Source: a virus. From it: DNA of 64,000 bases. A model generated the notes under the pieces. That model searched no databases and was not told where the DNA came from. It saw only the letters and a list, made by a program, of their open reading frames with translations. A program made the translations under genes and the position numbers. Location: positions 1 through 64,000 of IMG/VR virus record IMGVR_UViG_3300033571_011534; one strand, given 5' to 3'. Positions 57,327 to 64,000 of this stretch are shown piece after piece. Position 1 is the stretch's first letter, and each line of letters opens with the position of its first letter.

Positions 57327-58418
57327 CTATTCAGCTATATATGTACCAGAGATATGAAAGTTATCTGCTGTAGTCAGGTTAACTGGGGAGTTGTGGTCAA
57401 ATATCTCATCCTGACCATTTGAGCCAGTGTAATTTAGAAATAGCCTGTTTGTTCCCGCCTGGACATGACCACCTACTGAATACTGATTGTTTGCAGATAT
57501 ATCGTGCAGGCACCCATCATTAAGCTGGTAAGCGTACTTAGCATTAAATGGCAAGTCAACGTAGTATTGGCCAGTTCCAAAGTTAGTAATATTATCCATA
57601 TCTACCTGAATCTCAAAGTGAACTAGTGGGCCAGTCTTAACATAATTTCCAGTGAAACGTGGGGCTCCGTTAAAGGTTGGCTGTGTTCCAGCAGTACCGC
57701 CATTAACTGTAAATGACACCTCTACTGGTGCTGAATTAGAGATATCTCCAATAGTTGCAATCCTTGTTTCTCCACCGATAGTAGGTGTACCAAGATATGC
57801 ATATGAACTTCCTGGGTAAAGAATAATATCATTGTCTGCTTCAAGAGTTAAATTAGATCCATCTGATGCAATTTTTTCAGTTTTCTGGTCACCAAAAGCA
57901 ATTCCACCCTTTGTTGAATCTTGATTTCCAACAACTACTAAGTGGTTTGCAATATTGCCGTCTCCAATAAGTACATCATCACCAATTGTTATATTATCTA
58001 TTGCACCATTGCTTGTAAGAGTAATTTTGCTAAATGTTGGGCTATCTATTGTTCCTAAATCTTGTGGAAGAACTGCATCTTCTCCGTCTGCACCGTCTGC
58101 ACCGTCTGCTCCATCTGCACCAACTGCACCCTTTGCTGCAAGTAGATTCCAGATAAAGCCTTCTGATGGAGTGTCTCCAACATTTCCGCCATTTGAATTA
58201 GCACGGTACCAAAGTTGTCCATCATATGTTGCAATATCTCCTACTGCATATGATGCCCCACCATTGTATTCACCAGTAAAATTCCAAAGTGCATCTGCAC
58301 CATTTGCTCCGTCAGCACCTGGGGCACCATCTGCACCAGCTGGACCTTCTGGTCCTGTAGGCCCTGCTGGGCCAACTGTGCCCTCTCCGCCACTAGAGCT
58401 GCCACTAAATCTAGCCAT
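57327..58418 (-). CDS. Collagen-like fibre (third copy)
   Basis: 363 residues. Residues ~14-45 and ~95-115 are Gly-X-Y runs (GPAGPTGPEGPAG; GADGADGADGEDA), separated by a W-containing carbohydrate-binding-like segment (WNFTGEYNGGASYAVGDIATYDGQLWY, a chitin-binding type 5/12-like pattern). The C-terminal ~120 residues are a beta-rich head. Start overlaps the upstream stop (TAATG). It is flanked by the two luciferase-like genes. Confidence 0.78.
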   Translation of the reverse strand: MARFSGSSSGGEGTVGPAGPTGPEGPAGADGAPGADGANGADALWNFTGEYNGGASYAVGDIATYDGQLWYRANSNGGNVGDTPSEGFIWNLLAAKGAVGADGADGADGADGEDAVLPQDLGTIDSPTFSKITLTSNGAIDNITIGDDVLIGDGNIANHLVVVGNQDSTKGGIAFGDQKTEKIASDGSNLTLEADNDIILYPGSSYAYLGTPTIGGETRIATIGDISNSAPVEVSFTVNGGTAGTQPTFNGAPRFTGNYVKTGPLVHFEIQVDMDNITNFGTGQYYVDLPFNAKYAYQLNDGCLHDISANNQYSVGGHVQAGTNRLFLNYTGSNGQDEIFDHNSPVNLTTADNFHISGTYIAE

Positions 58419-58699
58419 TAGTTTCCTGACTCTAGGTTAGTCTTTATAATTGCAACCTGAGAGTTGTTTGTATCAGTAGTTGCATATAGAGCATCTTTTC
58501 CTGGAAGCTCAAAAGAAATTGCTGTTCCAGGATTTAGGCGGTATCCATAAGAAGAACTTGTCACACCTTCTCCACCAATATAAACATAGGCAGAAGCGTG
58601 AATATTCTGAATGGTAATGTCCATTCCAGAGTGGGTTCCGCTAGGGGTAAGTCTTGTGGCTGTCTCATTTGACAGGCTAATGGTAGAGTGGATTGTCAT
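58418..58699 (-). CDS. Small virion-type protein (93 aa)
   Basis: Beta-sandwich-like: TIHSTISLSNETATRLTPSG, ITIQNIHASAYVYIGGEGVTSSSYGYRLNPGTAISFELPG. This pattern is seen in short decoration or fibre-adaptor proteins of phages. TATAAT 6 nt before the ATG (leaderless). Coupled to the collagen-like fibre. Confidence 0.6.
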   Translation of the reverse strand: MTIHSTISLSNETATRLTPSGTHSGMDITIQNIHASAYVYIGGEGVTSSSYGYRLNPGTAISFELPGKDALYATTDTNNSQVAIIKTNLESGN

Positions 58700-58748
58700 A
58701 TGACTATTATACCTGTTATATTTAAAAGGTAATTCCCAGGTTATAAGG

Positions 58749-59492
58749 CTATATTAGCTCTTTATATTTGGACACAAAGTCAAAAAGCCTTGCCTGATCT
58801 TTGTCAAAGCCAACCAAAAGAACTCCGTAAACACCAGCATCCTTTATGTCTTTTAAAACTTTTACTATTTCTTCTTCTGTGCCATGGACCAGGTCGTTTC
58901 CCCTATCTTCGTCCATGATTGCCAGGCCGCTGTTGTCTATAATTGGAGTAATAGATAAAACTATATTATTTGTGTTTATTTTTTCGGCATATTTTTTATA
59001 TGTATAATAAGGCACAACCATTTTGCCATTAAACTTATTTGATGCATCCAGAGTAAACTCATTAGTCACAGAAACATATATGTTGGCTAGATCATTTTTC
59101 ATAGACTTTTTATAATTACCCAGCACTTCTAGGTATTTAATTAGGTAGTTTGACTTTTCAACAGAGCTAGAGTTATCATTAATCTCTCCGACAAAAAAGT
59201 TGTGAGGCTCCTCTTCTTGCTTTGCCCATCCAGATACTAGATTTATTTCTAGTATGTCTCCAAAATAATTATAAATATTCCTAGATATCATAAAGAGATA
59301 TTGTGGAGAAATTACATATGGCCTAATTGCCACCATGTATTTAAAATCTTTCCTAATTTTTGACGCATTGTGTACTATTTCTGTAAAATGCTCAAACCTT
59401 GAAGAGTCATACAAAAATAAATTACCGTCAAACTTTGCATCATAGACCTTATCTATAGAATCAAAGTCTCCACCAAAATAATAAAACTTCAT
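58749..59492 (-). CDS. Luciferase-like FMN monooxygenase candidate (B)
   Basis: 247 residues, paralogue of candidate A (FKYMVAIRPYVISPQYLFMI ... ILEINLVSGWAKQEEEPHNFFVGE ... VEKSNYLIKYLEVL; shared C-terminal GVYGVLL-GFD). The VAIRPxxISPQ block again matches LLM/SsuD proteins. A TATCAT box lies 7 nt before the ATG (leaderless) inside the end of a structured leader. Confidence 0.55.
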   Translation of the reverse strand: MKFYYFGGDFDSIDKVYDAKFDGNLFLYDSSRFEHFTEIVHNASKIRKDFKYMVAIRPYVISPQYLFMISRNIYNYFGDILEINLVSGWAKQEEEPHNFFVGEINDNSSSVEKSNYLIKYLEVLGNYKKSMKNDLANIYVSVTNEFTLDASNKFNGKMVVPYYTYKKYAEKINTNNIVLSITPIIDNSGLAIMDEDRGNDLVHGTEEEIVKVLKDIKDAGVYGVLLVGFDKDQARLFDFVSKYKELI

Positions 59493-59521
59493 ATAGTCTA
59501 TGATACACTAAAGTCCCCACA

Positions 59522-59610
59522 CAGAACCTCTGGCGATGCCCAGTAAAATGGTAACTAATCATCCTAAGAATAGCAACACCTTGCCCTGTGTGAGGACAAT
59601 TTTATTATAC
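59522..59610 (-). ncRNA. Structured leader RNA with 12-bp closing stem
   Basis: Minus strand: TATAAT (about 59,605-59,610), 6-7 nt, then GTCCTCACACAG ... CTGTGTGGGGAC, a 12-bp stem (one G-T) enclosing ~60 nt with two further small hairpins (GCAA/TTGC and CTGG/CCAG): a three-way junction starting at the predicted transcription start. It precedes the luciferase-like gene B. No known riboswitch family recognised. Confidence 0.5.
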
Positions 59611-59620
59611 CGCTTTTAGA

Positions 59621-60298
59621 TTACTTGGTAGGTTTCTTTGCAGCAGCCTTTTTAGGGGCAGATCCAAAACCTGGAACTGGGTTCACAAGCTTCTTTCCCT
59701 TTCCTGGCTTCTTCTTTGCGCCTAGGCTAGAAACATCTAAGCTAGGAGGAGCACTGTTTACGATACCATCATCTGGGGTCTCGTCTTTTGCAGAGTCTCT
59801 TAACTTTTCCCAAGCCATTACGGCTTCAACAAATGCAATAGGACTAACAAAGCCCTTGCCGTTTAGATCCCAGCGGTGAGTTCTGCCTTCGACAATTTCA
59901 AAGTGCAAATGTCTTCCAGCTGAAGCTCCAGTGTTTCCCATAATTCCTAGGATGGTTCCAGCTTCAACCTTTTGGCCAGTCTTAACCTTTAGGCTTCCTT
60001 CTTTCATGTGACCTGATCTAGTCACGTACCACTTTCCATTAATCTTTGAACGAATGTCAACGTAGTATCCAATGCCGCCCAGCGAACCGTCGGCTTTCTT
60101 TAGCTTTGATGGACCTGCATACACTACTGTTCCATCGTGCCATGCTTCGATATAAATCTTTGGGTTTGGCCCCCAGATGTCATCGCCGTTATGATGCTTT
60201 TTAATTTTTTCGATGGGATGCACCCTCCATCCGAAGGGGCTTGTAATTTTCCAAGCCTTGCCCTTTTTCCCGTCAATGGGGTATTGCGATTTTGCCAT
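59621..60298 (-). CDS. M23 (LytM-like) peptidase
   Basis: 225 residues. Zinc ligands in HNGDDIW and HLHFEIV (H-x-H), plus GWRVHP, GIMGNTGASAGRHLHFE: a complete peptidase-M23 domain at ~12-165 that cuts peptidoglycan cross-bridges. No signal peptide; the C-terminal ~60 residues are a Lys/Ala/Pro-rich tail (KKPGKGKKLVNPVPGFGSAPKKAAAKK) that may bind the wall or membrane. AAGGAG before the ATG. A second lytic enzyme, apart from the lysis pair. Confidence 0.85.
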   Translation of the reverse strand: MAKSQYPIDGKKGKAWKITSPFGWRVHPIEKIKKHHNGDDIWGPNPKIYIEAWHDGTVVYAGPSKLKKADGSLGGIGYYVDIRSKINGKWYVTRSGHMKEGSLKVKTGQKVEAGTILGIMGNTGASAGRHLHFEIVEGRTHRWDLNGKGFVSPIAFVEAVMAWEKLRDSAKDETPDDGIVNSAPPSLDVSSLGAKKKPGKGKKLVNPVPGFGSAPKKAAAKKPTK

Positions 60299-60357
60299 TT
60301 TTCTCCTTACACAAGTAAAATCATGTCTCTATTATGAAACACAGTCTTATTATATCA

Positions 60358-60390
60358 GAAAAAATGGGCCTTTTTACAACATGCCCAGGT
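60358..60390 (-). terminator. Intrinsic terminator after Hsp20 gene
   Basis: Minus strand TGGGC/GCCCA stem followed by TTTTTT; the next promoter follows for the M23 gene. Confidence 0.7.
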
Positions 60391-60398
60391 TGGTTTAG

Positions 60399-60788
60399 CT
60401 ACTTAATTTCGATTTTCTTTGGCTTCTTTTCTTCTGGAACACGCTTGTACAAATCAATGTACAGAATTCCGTCAATCATCGATGCCCTGTCTACCTCAAA
60501 ATATTCTGGCAGACTGAATGATCGTGTGAACTTGCGACCAGCAATGCCCTTGTAGACATAGTTGGCCCCTTCGTCCTCCTGGCGCTCACCCTTAACCGTT
60601 AGCACATCCTTCTCTACTGAGATATCGATGCCATACTGATTAAATCCAGCAACAGCAAACTCTAGGACGTAGTGTTCGTCTGAGATTTTGTTGATGTTGT
60701 ATGGTGGGTAAGATGCCTTTACTGGCTGTGTGAATACCTTCTCAAATTCCTGAGCAAGGCTTCCGAATGGGTCATTAAAAATAACCAT
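60399..60788 (-). CDS. Small heat-shock protein (Hsp20/alpha-crystallin)
   Basis: 129 residues. A short N-terminus (DPFGSLAQEFEKVF), then the crystallin domain: YPPYNINKISDEHYVLEFAVAGF, ISVEKDVLTVKGE, RKFTRSFSLPEYFEVDRASMIDGILYIDL. The IxI/V tail is short. An ATP-independent chaperone that holds unfolded proteins; phage copies are known from cyanophages. AAGGAG and a TATAAT promoter upstream. Confidence 0.85.
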   Translation of the reverse strand: MVIFNDPFGSLAQEFEKVFTQPVKASYPPYNINKISDEHYVLEFAVAGFNQYGIDISVEKDVLTVKGERQEDEGANYVYKGIAGRKFTRSFSLPEYFEVDRASMIDGILYIDLYKRVPEEKKPKKIEIK

Positions 60789-60880
60789 TTATATCATCTC
60801 CTTATATTAAGCGAGTTAATTGCCCCCAAATGGCAGGCAGGTTAATTATATCACAACTCAGGCAAAAGTAATAGCCCGAA

Positions 60881-61048
60881 TTACCAAAGGCTTAGGCCTA
60901 TCTCTAAGACGTCAAGGTGAAAGCTACAGACAGGCAGGTTCCTATCTGTAGAAGAAAAGATCTCGGTTGCAGAAGAGTCACAACCTGATATTGCACAAAG
61001 TCCCTTTAGGGATTGTAAGTCTTGGGCGTTGTCTTTAAGTCCTAGCAT
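60881..61048 (-). CDS. 55-residue Cys protein
   Basis: LGLKDNAQDLQSLKGLCAI continuing SGCDSS ... LPVCSFHLDVLEIG: C-x4-C ... C-x2-H gives one zinc site, like the 80-residue protein at 63.4 kb (CDTASCG ... LLFCAHHY). TATAAT 6 nt before the ATG (leaderless). Fills the gap between WhiB-side genes and Hsp20. Confidence 0.5.
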   Translation of the reverse strand: MLGLKDNAQDLQSLKGLCAISGCDSSATEIFSSTDRNLPVCSFHLDVLEIGLSLW

Positions 61049-61066
61049 TAAACCATTATATCATAA

Positions 61067-61444
61067 CTAATCTTTTGGCTTATTTGGCAATAAGCTTTTT
61101 AGTTTTTGATAAGCATTCGTAAGCTCATGGTCTGTAGACTTTTCAAAAACGACATCTGCTTTATCAACAAACTCAGAGATTCCAGCTTGCGCTGATTCGA
61201 TATACTCAAATGCAGCATCTCTTGATTCAGACAAAAATCTTACAAATCCCTCAGATTTATTAATTTCATTTTCCTTGATTGCCTGGTCAAGGGTTGAAAG
61301 CACAGCCATTTTATCAATCTCTAACTGAACTATTTTTGTTAAACCCTTTTTGTATTTAGATCTAAATCTAATATTATCTACAAGAAGTACTAGAATAACA
61401 AACGCAATAACAACAACTGCAATAACATCCAGTAAATTAGGCAT
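61067..61444 (-). CDS. Membrane-anchored coiled-coil protein
   Basis: 125 residues. N-terminal helix LLDVIAVVVIAFVILVLLV then a long coiled coil with acidic and helical repeats to residue ~115. The ATG overlapping the upstream stop was chosen over one 14 codons earlier. Unknown role. Confidence 0.55.
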   Translation of the reverse strand: MPNLLDVIAVVVIAFVILVLLVDNIRFRSKYKKGLTKIVQLEIDKMAVLSTLDQAIKENEINKSEGFVRFLSESRDAAFEYIESAQAGISEFVDKADVVFEKSTDHELTNAYQKLKSLLPNKPKD

Positions 61445-61676
61445 CTGGTTTACCGCCCTCTCTAACAAGTAATACGATAGCACCATTGTCCTCTAGTGCC
61501 TTTTTAACTCGTATCATATACTCTACTGCCTTTATCTTATCCTCACCAGTTAAAGACATGAACTTCTTCTCACTAGCCCTTACTGTTATGAAATGATCGT
61601 TGTCGATGATGTCAAGACTAAAGTTTGATGGAGGATTAATAGACCTAAAAGCTCTTCTCATTTGATCTGTATACAT
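61437..61676 (-). CDS. Hypothetical protein (79 aa)
   Basis: Alpha/beta: NFSLDIIDNDHFITVRASEKKFMSLTGEDKIKAVEYMIRVKKALEDNGAIVLLVREG. Compact, folded, unrecognised. AAGGG before the ATG. Confidence 0.55.
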   Translation of the reverse strand: MYTDQMRRAFRSINPPSNFSLDIIDNDHFITVRASEKKFMSLTGEDKIKAVEYMIRVKKALEDNGAIVLLVREGGKPDA

Positions 61677-61677
61677 A

Positions 61678-61968
61678 TTATTTGCCCTTATCCATTGTTA
61701 AAACTTCCCAGGTTTTGGCCCAGTCTTTTTTATTTCTATGACGATTAAACTCTTTTGAAATTTTTCCAGATTCTAGATACACTCCACCCCAGACACCCCA
61801 TTCTTTTTGAGAGATGCCAACAGCAAAGCACTGCCTCACAACTGGACAGCCAGAGCAAAGCTGATCTATTGCTGGACGTAAGAGTTCATCTTCTTCGTAT
61901 GTATCAAAAAATAAATTAGTATCATAATCACGACAAGAGGAATCATCTTTCCACTTGCCACTATCCAT
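61678..61968 (-). CDS. WhiB-family Fe-S transcriptional regulator
   Basis: 96 residues. The four-Cys cluster site is SCRDYD plus CSGCPVVRQC (C-x2-C-x5-C), and GVWGGVYLE is the Wbl G[I/V]WGG signature. Wbl proteins bind a [4Fe-4S] cluster and the host principal sigma factor, altering promoter choice; they are restricted to actinobacteria and their phages, which fixes the host phylum. Could regulate the phage's own promoter family. Confidence 0.88.
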   Translation of the reverse strand: MDSGKWKDDSSCRDYDTNLFFDTYEEDELLRPAIDQLCSGCPVVRQCFAVGISQKEWGVWGGVYLESGKISKEFNRHRNKKDWAKTWEVLTMDKGK

Positions 61969-62179
61969 TTTTGTTTAGAAGTCCTTCTGGTATTGACCAA
62001 CCATTTTCAGATGGAGAGTATCTTTTCTGAACATACCATTTTCCAGAAACCCTTACACCATCACGCCTCTTCCAGGCAAAGTGGTCAGGAATTCTTAGTA
62101 GGACATCCCAGCCATCCCAAGATAGTCTTTTGTTATTCTTAACAATTTCTTCCATTTTTTCAAGAGACTTTACTAACAT
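61961..62179 (-). CDS. Hypothetical protein (72 aa)
   Basis: KRLSWDGWDVLLRIPDHFAWKRRDGVRVSGKWYVQKRYSPSENGWSIP: aromatic, basic, beta-rich; could bind nucleic acid. An ATG after AGGGAAAAT was chosen over a GTG 14 codons earlier. Overlaps the WhiB gene by 8 nt. Confidence 0.55.
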   Translation of the reverse strand: MLVKSLEKMEEIVKNNKRLSWDGWDVLLRIPDHFAWKRRDGVRVSGKWYVQKRYSPSENGWSIPEGLLNKNG

Positions 62180-62239
62180 GATTTTCCCTATATTTTTATT
62201 TTTATTATTTAGCTTTTGCACATTCCGCTAGCTAAAATA

Positions 62240-62587
62240 TTAATATCTAAAAACGTCGTTCTTGATATCTTTTGCAGATAAGAAGTTTACTATTTCTGGA
62301 ATAGCTTCTTTGTGGTTACAAAAGTATGCGAACTGACTAATTACTGGGTGGTTTGATTTAAACCACTTTAGAGGAACACGAATAAGCTTTGTCTTGATCC
62401 CTCTTGATTTAAAATTAGACACATTCAGATACTCTTCTGCCATCTGCGTTACACGATATGGCCCTGCAGAAAAAATGATGAACTCTTTATCATCCGAATC
62501 CTTCATTGAATACAGCGTTTTTGCCATTCCAGACAGGAATATGTTATAGTCATTGAAGCTTTTACTTCCATGAATTCCCAAGATCAT
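62240..62587 (-). CDS. SLOG/Rossmann-like hypothetical protein
   Basis: 115 residues: ILGIHGSKSFNDYNIFLSGMAKTL ... FIIFSAGPYRVTQMAEEYLN resembles the SLOG-type (YspA/DUF2493) nucleotide-sensing fold G-S-R-x-F-x-D. Function unknown; recognition is weak. Overlaps the upstream gene by 26 nt. Confidence 0.5.
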   Translation of the reverse strand: MILGIHGSKSFNDYNIFLSGMAKTLYSMKDSDDKEFIIFSAGPYRVTQMAEEYLNVSNFKSRGIKTKLIRVPLKWFKSNHPVISQFAYFCNHKEAIPEIVNFLSAKDIKNDVFRY

Positions 62588-63002
62588 TTCTGTCCTGCCC
62601 TTCGTTTAGTTTGTCTACAATAAACATCATGTCTTTTAATTCTACCTTATCCATGGCCATTATGTCAAGTGTTTTTGTAGAACTTTCATCTACAACTCCA
62701 CCCACAAGGTTTGCGGAATACAGAGAGTTGTTCCTTATCCAGTAGGCCTTGCCCTTAAAGAACAGGATCTTCTGGTGCCTGCTATCAAAGAATCGTGTAG
62801 ACTGGGTGACCATTTCTTTTCTGTTTTCCTTTGCAGACATTGCAAAAATATATGGCCCAACCACGCTAAATATATGGCTTTGTCTATAACGAACCTTCAT
62901 GACTGAGTCTTTAGTTACTTTTGAAACTGCCTTGCTTAATATAAAAGTTCCAACGATTGCGACAATTGCGCCTACTAGATATTCCATATTGCTCCAGGTC
63001 AC
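62562..63002 (-). CDS. Membrane protein, unknown (146 aa)
   Basis: One N-terminal helix (YLVGAIVAIVGTFILSKAVSKV), then a soluble domain with FFDSRHQKILFFKGKAYWIRNNSLYSANLVGGVV. No family recognised. Overlaps the upstream gene by 4 nt. Confidence 0.55.
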   Translation of the reverse strand: MTWSNMEYLVGAIVAIVGTFILSKAVSKVTKDSVMKVRYRQSHIFSVVGPYIFAMSAKENRKEMVTQSTRFFDSRHQKILFFKGKAYWIRNNSLYSANLVGGVVDESSTKTLDIMAMDKVELKDMMFIVDKLNEGQDRNDLGNSWK

Positions 63003-63337
63003 CTATTGTTTTCTAAAAATGCACGGAGTATATCCTTTAAAGCATTTCTGTGGTTTATGTCTAGCTTCTCTATTTCCTGGACATCAAATGCCTTTTTTAG
63101 CAAATGAACTGTAGGGTTTGCCTCAAGAACATTAAGTTCTAAAAACCCTAGTTCCCAGAGCTTCATGATCTCTTGATAAAAAAGATCATTAAACCTGTCA
63201 TACATTTCAGGATTCTGTTCTTTAAGTTTACCTGTAGCAGAGTAAAGCATTTCTCCAGTGTCAGAGTCTATTCCAGCAAACTCAATTGCTCCAGAGAGAA
63301 TTAGTTTTGCTATGTATTCGTCATCGCTTGTACTCAT
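62999..63337 (-). CDS. Hypothetical protein (112 aa)
   Basis: Helical: YIAKLILSGAIEFAGIDSDTGEMLYSATGKL ... FYQEIMKLWELGFLELNVLEANPTV. The pattern recurs in other aquatic phages; function unknown. Same operon as its neighbours. Confidence 0.6.
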   Translation of the reverse strand: MSTSDDEYIAKLILSGAIEFAGIDSDTGEMLYSATGKLKEQNPEMYDRFNDLFYQEIMKLWELGFLELNVLEANPTVHLLKKAFDVQEIEKLDINHRNALKDILRAFLENNR

Positions 63338-63355
63338 TAAGACTCCTAAAGTAGA

Positions 63356-63598
63356 CTAGTCTTCAGATTGCTGATTTTTAGCATGGAGCTTTTCACGCTC
63401 ATCAACTATTTGATAGGCAAACTTCATCATTTTGTCATACCCAACTGCATTGTTAACAATTCCTTCGTAGTGGTGAGCACAGAACAAAAGCTCTCCAGAA
63501 ACGCCGATTGCCTTTACATAGGCCTGCGCACCGCAAGACGCCGTGTCACACCTATCATTGGCATTTAGACTGGTTTCTTCCACAACCTTGGTTTTCAT
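63356..63598 (-). CDS. Small zinc-binding protein, DUF7455-like
   Basis: 80 residues: CDTASCGAQAYVKAIGVSGELLFCAHHYE gives a C-x4-C...C-x2-H zinc site, as in short actinobacterial DUF7455-type proteins; helical tail. Family name from memory. Probably a regulatory or structural zinc protein. Confidence 0.6.
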   Translation of the reverse strand: MKTKVVEETSLNANDRCDTASCGAQAYVKAIGVSGELLFCAHHYEGIVNNAVGYDKMMKFAYQIVDEREKLHAKNQQSED

Positions 63599-63600
63599 TT

Positions 63601-63783
63601 TTACTTTCCTTTATCTGTTGAGTAAAATCCACTACCGTTAAATGTTACACCAACAGATGAATAAATTCTAACTAGTTTTTTATTACAGTTGTCACAAAAA
63701 TAATCTGGCTCTGGTTCTGAAATACCCCGCACTTTTACATGCGGGGCATCACAGTCTCCACAGCGATATTCGTATACCGCCAT
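63601..63783 (-). CDS. FmdB-type zinc-ribbon protein
   Basis: 60 residues: YEYRCGDCDAPHV and YFCDNCNKKLVRIYSSVGVTFNGSGFYSTD match the short FmdB/CxxC_CxxC_SSSS family of putative regulators, including the typical V-x-F-x-GxGFYxTD end. Four Cys bind zinc. Function not established. Confidence 0.78.
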   Translation of the reverse strand: MAVYEYRCGDCDAPHVKVRGISEPEPDYFCDNCNKKLVRIYSSVGVTFNGSGFYSTDKGK

Positions 63784-63788
63784 GTCAG

Positions 63789-64000
63789 TTACTTCTTTGG
63801 GGAAGCCTTTTTAGTTGAAGCTGTGGTCTTCTTTGCAACTGGCTTCTTAACATCTGAAGATGCAACCTTTCCAGTTCCCGCAGACTTCTGAACGGCCTCT
63901 ACAACGTCTACAATTGCCTTTCCAAGGTCCTTCTTATTAGACGGAGTGACGTTCGCATAAGCTAGAGAAGATCCTCCTACTGCCAATGCAGCAGCTGCGA
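63789..64000 (-). CDS. Exported or envelope protein, 5' end outside window
   Basis: Open to the window edge. The visible part reads AAAALAVGGSSLAYANVTPSNK, like the end of a signal peptide with an AYA cleavage site, followed by a Lys/Ala/Ser/Thr-rich tail (KKPVAKKTTASTKKASPKK). A TTG inside would give 65 residues but would cut the hydrophobic core, so the true start is likely beyond the edge. Confidence 0.5.
   Translation of the reverse strand, partial: AAAALAVGGSSLAYANVTPSNKKDLGKAIVDVVEAVQKSAGTGKVASSDVKKPVAKKTTASTKKASPKK

Noticed and set aside
60790-61070. Non-coding RNA between the Hsp20 and membrane-protein genes.
   Set aside because: Most of the gap is explained by a 55-residue Cys-containing gene with a leaderless promoter.

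Overview
The window reads as about half of a large, AT-rich, tailed double-stranded DNA phage of an actinobacterium. The phage evidence is an HK97-type capsid gene, a prohead protease fused to a scaffold, a portal, several fibre genes and three peptidoglycan-hydrolase genes. The actinobacterial evidence is a WhiB-type Fe-S regulator, many apparently leaderless mRNAs (a TATAAT-like box 6-8 nt before the ATG) and a Gp88-like gene. The low GC and the gene set would fit a freshwater, low-GC actinobacterial host, but that is inference. Terminase and replication enzymes are not seen and must lie outside the window. No tRNA, CRISPR array or insertion sequence was found.

Layout. (1) 1-9,998, minus strand: capsid (cut by the window edge), protease-scaffold, portal, a 1,193-residue lectin-like tail protein, an Ig-like protein with a (PPFFP)n tract and a collagen-like fibre. 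(2) 10,042-19,951, minus strand: ten Fe(II)/2-oxoglutarate dioxygenase genes, a FkbM-like methyltransferase, a short-chain dehydrogenase and two related proteins of unknown function. (3) 20,031-34,413: a second fibre region (another PPFFP protein, tropism-determinant-type fibres, baseplate-like proteins, a PASTA plus thrombospondin-like protein, a second collagen-like fibre). A divergent pair of lysis-type genes on the plus strand (27.4-28.5 kb) sits inside it. (4) 34,481-47,106, mainly plus strand: about forty very small genes in short operons, many Cys-rich or acidic. They are driven by a repeated promoter form, ATGTC-N-K-AGGGT exactly 5 nt before the -10 box. A candidate origin with two perfect DnaA boxes lies at about 36.8 kb. 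(5) 47.5-55.4 kb: mixed-strand accessory genes, including two more dioxygenases, a pyrimidine-dimer glycosylase, a thioredoxin-fold protein, three glycosyltransferase-like genes and an HNH nuclease. (6) 55.4-64 kb, minus strand: a displaced capsid-type gene, two luciferase-like monooxygenase candidates flanking a third collagen-like fibre, an M23 peptidase, a small heat-shock protein, WhiB and small zinc proteins.

How the genes may work together. Thirteen dioxygenases of the prolyl-4-hydroxylase-like fold are present. Ten form a block bracketed by proline-rich PPFFP and collagen-like Gly-X-Y fibre proteins. Together with the glycosyltransferases, methyltransferase, dehydrogenase and luciferase-like enzymes, this suggests a phage-encoded system that decorates its own adsorption fibres or remodels host surface molecules. 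That is a hypothesis from gene neighbourhood. The plus-strand small-gene region looks like the early host-takeover region, with its own repeated promoter signature and several intergenic structured-RNA candidates.
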